A DNA stretch of 25,814 nucleotides from an uncultured Lachnospiraceae bacterium (lineage in GTDB: Bacteria; Bacillota; Clostridia; Lachnospirales; Lachnospiraceae), in NCBI GenBank assembly GCA_910585765.1, contig CAJUES010000049.1:1-25814 (forward strand). Reading direction: 5' to 3'. The notes under the pieces were generated by a model, which saw only the letters and a list, made by a program, of their open reading frames with translations, was not told where the DNA came from and made no database searches. Shown in pieces: positions 21,863 through 25,814 of this stretch. Numbering within the stretch: position 1 is the first letter of the stretch; every line of letters begins with the position of its first letter. A program made the position numbers and the translations under genes.

Positions 21863-23953
21863 ATGAATGTTTACACAACTGATAAGATCCGAAACGTAGT
21901 ATTGTTAGGTCATGGTGGGGCAGGGAAGACGAGTCTCGTGGAATCAATGGCGTATCTGTCAGGTATCACTTCACGTATGGGAAAAGTGGAGGACGGCAAT
22001 ACCGTCAGCGATTTTGGCAAGGAAGAGCAGAAGAGAAAGATTTCCATAAGCACATCTGTCGTGCCGATCGAGTGGGAGGGTGTGAAGATCAACATCCTTG
22101 ATACCCCCGGGTATTTTGACTTCATAGGTGAGGTTGAGGAGGCTATCAGTGCGGCAGATGCAGCGGTCATCGTGGTGTCGGGCAAGTCCGGCGTCGAGGC
22201 AGGGACAGAGAAGGCGTGGGAGCTGTGTGAGAAGCACAAGCTGCCGAGGATGATATATGTGACAGGTATGGATGCAGACAACGCGTCGTTCAAGAACGTT
22301 GTGGAGAAGCTCACGGAGATGTACGGCAAGAAGATCGCGCCGTTCCATTTTCCGATCAGGGAGAATGAGAAGTTTGTGGGCTATGTCAATGTCGTGAGCG
22401 AGACGGGAAACCGCTGGAAGGGCAAGGACGTGGAGGCGTGCGAGATCCCGGATTACAGCATGGACAATCTGAATCTGTACAGGGACACGCTGATGGAGGC
22501 GGTAGCCGAGACCAGCGAGGAGTTTATGGACCGCTACTTCGGCGGGGAGACCTTTACGGAAAATGAGATCCGCGCAGCGCTGCGGACAAACGTGATCGAC
22601 AGCGCCATCGTTCCGATCAGCATGGGTTCGAGCCTGCTGTGCCAGGGTACATACACGCTGCTCGACGACATTGTGAAATACATGCCGAGCCCTGAGAATA
22701 AGCAGATCGCCGGCTTCAACATGAAGACAAACGAGGTGTTTGAGGCAAACTATGATTTTGCAAAGGCAAAGTCCGCATATGTCTTCAAGACGATCGTGGA
22801 TCCGTTTATCGGAAAGTATTCTCTGATCAAAGTGTGTTCCGGCGTATTCAAGTCGGATGACACGATATACAACAAGGATAAGGACATTGAGGAGAAAGTT
22901 AACAAACTGTACATACTGCAGGGCAGCAAGCCCATCGAGATCAGCGAGCTTCACGCCGGCGACATCGGGGCGATCGCAAAGCTCACCGCGGCGAGGACCG
23001 GAAATACACTCTCCACCAAGGCAACTGTGATCGAGTACGGCAAGTTTGAGATCTCCAAGCCGTACACGGCAAAGCGCTACAAAGTGCCGAACAAGGGCGA
23101 TATCGACAAGGTGTCGCAGGCACTGCAGAAGATGTCGCACGAGGATCAGACTTTGAAGGTGGTCAACGATGTGGAGAACAGGCAGACCCTGCTGTACGGC
23201 ATCGGCGACCAGCAGCTTGAGATCATCCAGAGCCGTCTGGCAAACGAGTACAAGTGTGAGATCGAGCTGGGCGATCCGAAGATCGCGTTCCGCGAGACGA
23301 TCAAGAAGAAATCCGACGTGGAGTACAAATACAAAAAGCAGTCCGGCGGACACGGACAGTACGGTCATGTCAAGATGCGTTTCGAGCCGTCAGGCGATCT
23401 GGAGAAGCCGTATGTGTTTGAGCAGGTGGTCGTTGGCGGTGCGGTTCCGAAGAATTATTTCCCGGCTGTGGAGAAGGGGATGCAGGAATCCGTGATCAAG
23501 GGACCTCTGGCTGCATATCCGGTCGTGGGTGTGAAGGGAATCCTGTATGACGGTTCGTACCATGCAGTGGACTCCTCGGAGATGGCGTTTAAGACGGCGG
23601 CGATCCAGGCGTTTAAGAAAGGCTTTATGGAGGCGGGACCTGTTCTGCTCGAGCCGATCGCGTCGCTCAAGGTGACAGCGCCCGAGCGCTATACCGGTGA
23701 TATCATGGGCGATCTGAACAAGAGGCGCGGCAGGGTGCTGGGCATGAATCCGATCGGAAACGGCAAGCAGGTGATCGAGGCGGACATTCCGATGATGGAG
23801 CTGACAGGTTACTGCACAGTGCTTCGCTCCATGACAGGAGGACGCGGCAGCTTCGAGTACGAGATCACCCGCTATGAGCAGACGCCGAGCGACATCCAGG
23901 ATGCGCAGGTGAAAGCGAGGGCGAGCAAGGTCGCGGAGTCCGGAGAGGATTAA
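21863..23953 (+). CDS. EF-G-2-like translational GTPase (elongation factor G paralogue)
   Basis: This 696-residue protein has the full five-domain EF-G layout: GTPase domain, domain II, and domains III-V, including the domain IV motif GGHGQYGHVKMRFEP. It differs from canonical EF-G in its GTP-binding motifs. G1 is GHGGAGKT (16-23). G3 is DTPGYFDF (80-87), with Tyr where canonical EF-G has the catalytic His. G4 reads TGMD (134-137) instead of NKxD. The DTPGY form also occurs in the Thermus EF-G-2 paralogue, which supports that subfamily. It probably acts in a specialised translation or ribosome step; the main fusA, usually in the rpsL-tufA cluster, is not here. GGAGGT precedes the ATG. Its stop overlaps that of the convergent kinase. 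Confidence 0.9.
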   Translation: MNVYTTDKIRNVVLLGHGGAGKTSLVESMAYLSGITSRMGKVEDGNTVSDFGKEEQKRKISISTSVVPIEWEGVKINILDTPGYFDFIGEVEEAISAADAAVIVVSGKSGVEAGTEKAWELCEKHKLPRMIYVTGMDADNASFKNVVEKLTEMYGKKIAPFHFPIRENEKFVGYVNVVSETGNRWKGKDVEACEIPDYSMDNLNLYRDTLMEAVAETSEEFMDRYFGGETFTENEIRAALRTNVIDSAIVPISMGSSLLCQGTYTLLDDIVKYMPSPENKQIAGFNMKTNEVFEANYDFAKAKSAYVFKTIVDPFIGKYSLIKVCSGVFKSDDTIYNKDKDIEEKVNKLYILQGSKPIEISELHAGDIGAIAKLTAARTGNTLSTKATVIEYGKFEISKPYTAKRYKVPNKGDIDKVSQALQKMSHEDQTLKVVNDVENRQTLLYGIGDQQLEIIQSRLANEYKCEIELGDPKIAFRETIKKKSDVEYKYKKQSGGHGQYGHVKMRFEPSGDLEKPYVFEQVVVGGAVPKNYFPAVEKGMQESVIKGPLAAYPVVGVKGILYDGSYHAVDSSEMAFKTAAIQAFKKGFMEAGPVLLEPIASLKVTAPERYTGDIMGDLNKRRGRVLGMNPIGNGKQVIEADIPMMELTGYCTVLRSMTGGRGSFEYEITRYEQTPSDIQDAQVKARASKVAESGED

Positions 23954-25263
23954 ATCGTGATGATAAATGTCGTGCCGCCGCCCGGCGTGTCGGTCACAGT
24001 GATCGAGCCGTGGTGCGCGGTAATGATGTCATGGGCTATCGACAGACCCAGCCCGAAGTGATCTTTATCACTTCGGGCTTTTTCGCTGCGGTAAAAGCGG
24101 TCAAAGATCCGGTTTTTTTCCTCGTCGCTGATTCCGACACCCGTGTCGGATATCTGGATCTCAAAGTGTCTGCCGGATCTGTGATGCGGGCTGCAATGAC
24201 GGACAGACAGGGTGATCGATCCGCCCTCCGGCGTATAGCTGATGGCGTTGTGCAGGAAGACAGCGAGCACCTGCGTGATGCGCTCGCTGTCACACAGGCA
24301 GTCAGGGAGGATGTCCTCCGGAAGCACGGCGGTGATCCGTATGTGCCTGGCAGCCGCCATGGTCTCAAAAGCTTCACATGCATTGAGGACCAGGGTGTCA
24401 AGCTGGGTGCTGACAGGTTTGATCTCAAGATGCCCTGTGTCACAGCTGAGCAGTGTGAGCATGTCGCCCAAAAGCCTCGAGGTGCGCAGCGATTCACTCT
24501 TGATCGTCGACAGCTCCGAGGACTCCTTTTTGGCAAGCTCTGTCTCCGCACAGGACAGGATCACTGCGAGCGGTGTGCGCAGTTCGTGTGAGGCGGAGGC
24601 GATGAACTGGTTCTGCCGGAGTCTGTTTGCCTCGATGGGATCGAGCAGTTTTCCCGTGAAGATCCACGCAAAGATCCAGATCGCGATGAGCGCGAGCGTG
24701 ATGATGCCCAGGAACAGGAAACGCTGTCTGGAGATCTGATCGAGCAGATCCTGGAGGGGCGCCGCCAGCAGGACTTCGAGAAAGGTGTGGTTTTTTTCGA
24801 TGTAGATGACAGAACAATAATATTTTGCGGAAGTGCCGTCCGCGTCATTTTTGAGCTCCATGATATAGGAGACGTAGCTGCTGTCATGTGACAGGGGATG
24901 TGTGGTCCTGGGCGTGTCGCCTGTGCGGTATAGTTCCCAGGCGGCGTTGACGACACGCTGTCTCTCATCGAGGGCGAGATCCCTGTTCACATTGTAGAGG
25001 AACTCCGTGCCGTTGTCCATCAGGGAGATGTAGTATTTGTTGTTGGACTCGAGCTGGGACAGCCATGTGTTGCTGACGATATCCTGCTGCTCGATGTAGG
25101 ATGCGATCGGGTAGATATCTCTGGGGTAGGATGCGATCCTGTTCTGCATCATATTGCTCTCGGATATGAACAGATAGCCGAGTGTCATGGTGACCAGGAT
25201 GAGCGTGGTGATGCAGCCATTCAACAGAGTCAGATGGACGTGCGCTTTTTTGATGGTATTCAT
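23950..25263 (-). CDS. Sensor histidine kinase
   Basis: This 437-residue kinase has two membrane segments (~12-34 and 181-203) around an extracytoplasmic sensor region (~35-180) that I do not recognise. A short linker follows without a clear HAMP domain, then HisKA with His226 in SASHELRTPL. The ATPase domain has HNAISYTPEGG (N-box), SDTGVGIS (G1) and HFGLGLSIAHDI (G2). It lies 7 bp after the response regulator on the same strand, and its ribosome binding site (GGAGG) sits within the regulator's last codons. The 3' end overlaps the EF-G-2-like gene by 4 bp, tail to tail. Confidence 0.93.
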   Translation of the reverse strand: MNTIKKAHVHLTLLNGCITTLILVTMTLGYLFISESNMMQNRIASYPRDIYPIASYIEQQDIVSNTWLSQLESNNKYYISLMDNGTEFLYNVNRDLALDERQRVVNAAWELYRTGDTPRTTHPLSHDSSYVSYIMELKNDADGTSAKYYCSVIYIEKNHTFLEVLLAAPLQDLLDQISRQRFLFLGIITLALIAIWIFAWIFTGKLLDPIEANRLRQNQFIASASHELRTPLAVILSCAETELAKKESSELSTIKSESLRTSRLLGDMLTLLSCDTGHLEIKPVSTQLDTLVLNACEAFETMAAARHIRITAVLPEDILPDCLCDSERITQVLAVFLHNAISYTPEGGSITLSVRHCSPHHRSGRHFEIQISDTGVGISDEEKNRIFDRFYRSEKARSDKDHFGLGLSIAHDIITAHHGSITVTDTPGGGTTFIITI

Positions 25264-25270
25264 ACAGGGA

Positions 25271-25814
25271 TCACTCCTCCATTAGACAGTAGCCGACGCC
25301 TCTGATAGTTCTTAAATTCAGCCGGCTTTTGACTGCCTTGAGCCGTCTGCGGACAAAGTAGATATAATTGTCGAGGTTTCCCTCCTCGACGTCGCTGTCA
25401 GGTCCCCAGACCTTTAGCAGGAGCGTATTCCTCGAGAGTGTCTGACCGCCGTTTTTGATCAGCACATCGAGCATTGCGCCCTCGCGCCTGGAGCAGGAAC
25501 AGCTGCCGCCCGGACCGGTGAGCGTGCTTGTCACCTCGTTAAACTGAATATCGCAGTAGTGCGCCAGATCGGTCTGGCTGATGATGGGGGAGCGTCTCGT
25601 GACGCACTGGATGCGCGCAAGCAGCTCCTCGAACGCAAAGGGTTTTACCAGATAATCGTCCGCGCCCAGGTTCAAGCCAGTCACCTTGTCGTTCAAGGTG
25701 CCGAGCGCCGTTATGAGGATGATCGGGATGCTGATGCCCTGCTGGCGCAGCTTTGTAACGACGACCGAACCTTCCATATAGGGAAGCATCCTGTCAAGCA
25801 GGATCACATCGTGG
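25271..25814 (-). CDS. OmpR-family response regulator, N-terminus cut by the window edge
   Basis: About 180 residues are visible. The receiver domain enters at the phosphoacceptor Asp (VILLDRMLP), followed by the conserved Thr (LITALG) and Lys (LVKPF). The winged-helix domain ends in IRGVGYCLMEE. The frame is open to the right edge, so the first ~45 residues lie outside. A GTG at 25807 is only an internal codon, because the receiver core continues upstream of it. It is the partner of the kinase that follows on the minus strand. Confidence 0.92.
   Translation of the reverse strand, partial: HDVILLDRMLPYMEGSVVVTKLRQQGISIPIILITALGTLNDKVTGLNLGADDYLVKPFAFEELLARIQCVTRRSPIISQTDLAHYCDIQFNEVTSTLTGPGGSCSCSRREGAMLDVLIKNGGQTLSRNTLLLKVWGPDSDVEEGNLDNYIYFVRRRLKAVKSRLNLRTIRGVGYCLMEE

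Noticed and set aside
21971..23368. 465-codon minus-strand frame opposite the EF-G-2-like gene
   Set aside because: Antisense shadow of a gene with intact domain motifs; no start signal.
1..25814. CRISPR arrays, tRNA or rRNA genes, insertion-sequence transposases
   Set aside because: No regularly spaced repeats, cloverleaf with CCA-like end, rRNA stretches or transposase motifs were found by eye on either strand.

Overview
The window reads as chromosomal DNA from an anaerobic Clostridia-type Firmicute, most likely a Lachnospiraceae member. The basis is the gene repertoire: an ATP-type PEP carboxykinase, an EF-G-2-like GTPase, a SpoIID-family protein, YihY, OmpR-type two-component pairs and a probable clostridial 6S RNA. 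Strong purine-rich Shine-Dalgarno sequences and sigma-A-like promoters fit this. The placement is inference, because there is no rRNA or other marker gene here.

Layout. (1) Positions 1-1677 hold the end of an accessory operon: a C-terminal fragment resembling an adenylylsulfate-kinase-family protein, a class I glutamine-amidotransferase-fold hydrolase, and a sugar-nucleotidyltransferase-fold enzyme. These three families match the cytidine diphosphoramidate (O-methyl phosphoramidate capsule) pathway of Campylobacter jejuni (Cj1415, Cj1417, Cj1416). (2) Positions 1678-2219 are non-coding: a terminator and a ~140-bp multi-hairpin palindromic element with short flanking direct repeats. (3) A lone HipA-like kinase lies at 2220-3332. 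(4) A metabolic block follows at 3438-9939: threonine synthase, a small membrane protein, deoxyribose-phosphate aldolase, an Xaa-Pro aminopeptidase, and ATP-PEP carboxykinase under its own strong promoter with its own terminator. (5) Positions 10091-16404 hold a MATE transporter, an OmpR-type regulator, a large polytopic sensor kinase with a G9 tract in its sensor domain, and a secreted glycoside-hydrolase-like protein driven by a near-perfect promoter inside the 3' end of the kinase gene. (6) Positions 16419-16906 hold the remains of a diguanylate cyclase, then a 6S-like RNA with promoter and terminator. (7) A SpoIID-like protein overlaps a YihY/BrkB membrane protein; a bidirectional terminator separates them from minus-strand tspO and prephenate dehydrogenase. 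(8) An EF-G-2-like GTPase converges, with overlapping stop codons, on a minus-strand sensor kinase/response regulator pair that runs off the right edge.

The most unusual item is the phosphoramidate-type gene set at the left edge, which points to a surface-glycan modification known mainly from Campylobacter. The GH-like secreted protein beside its two-component system, the structured repeat, the decayed GGDEF gene and the GTPase with altered G motifs also deserve a look.
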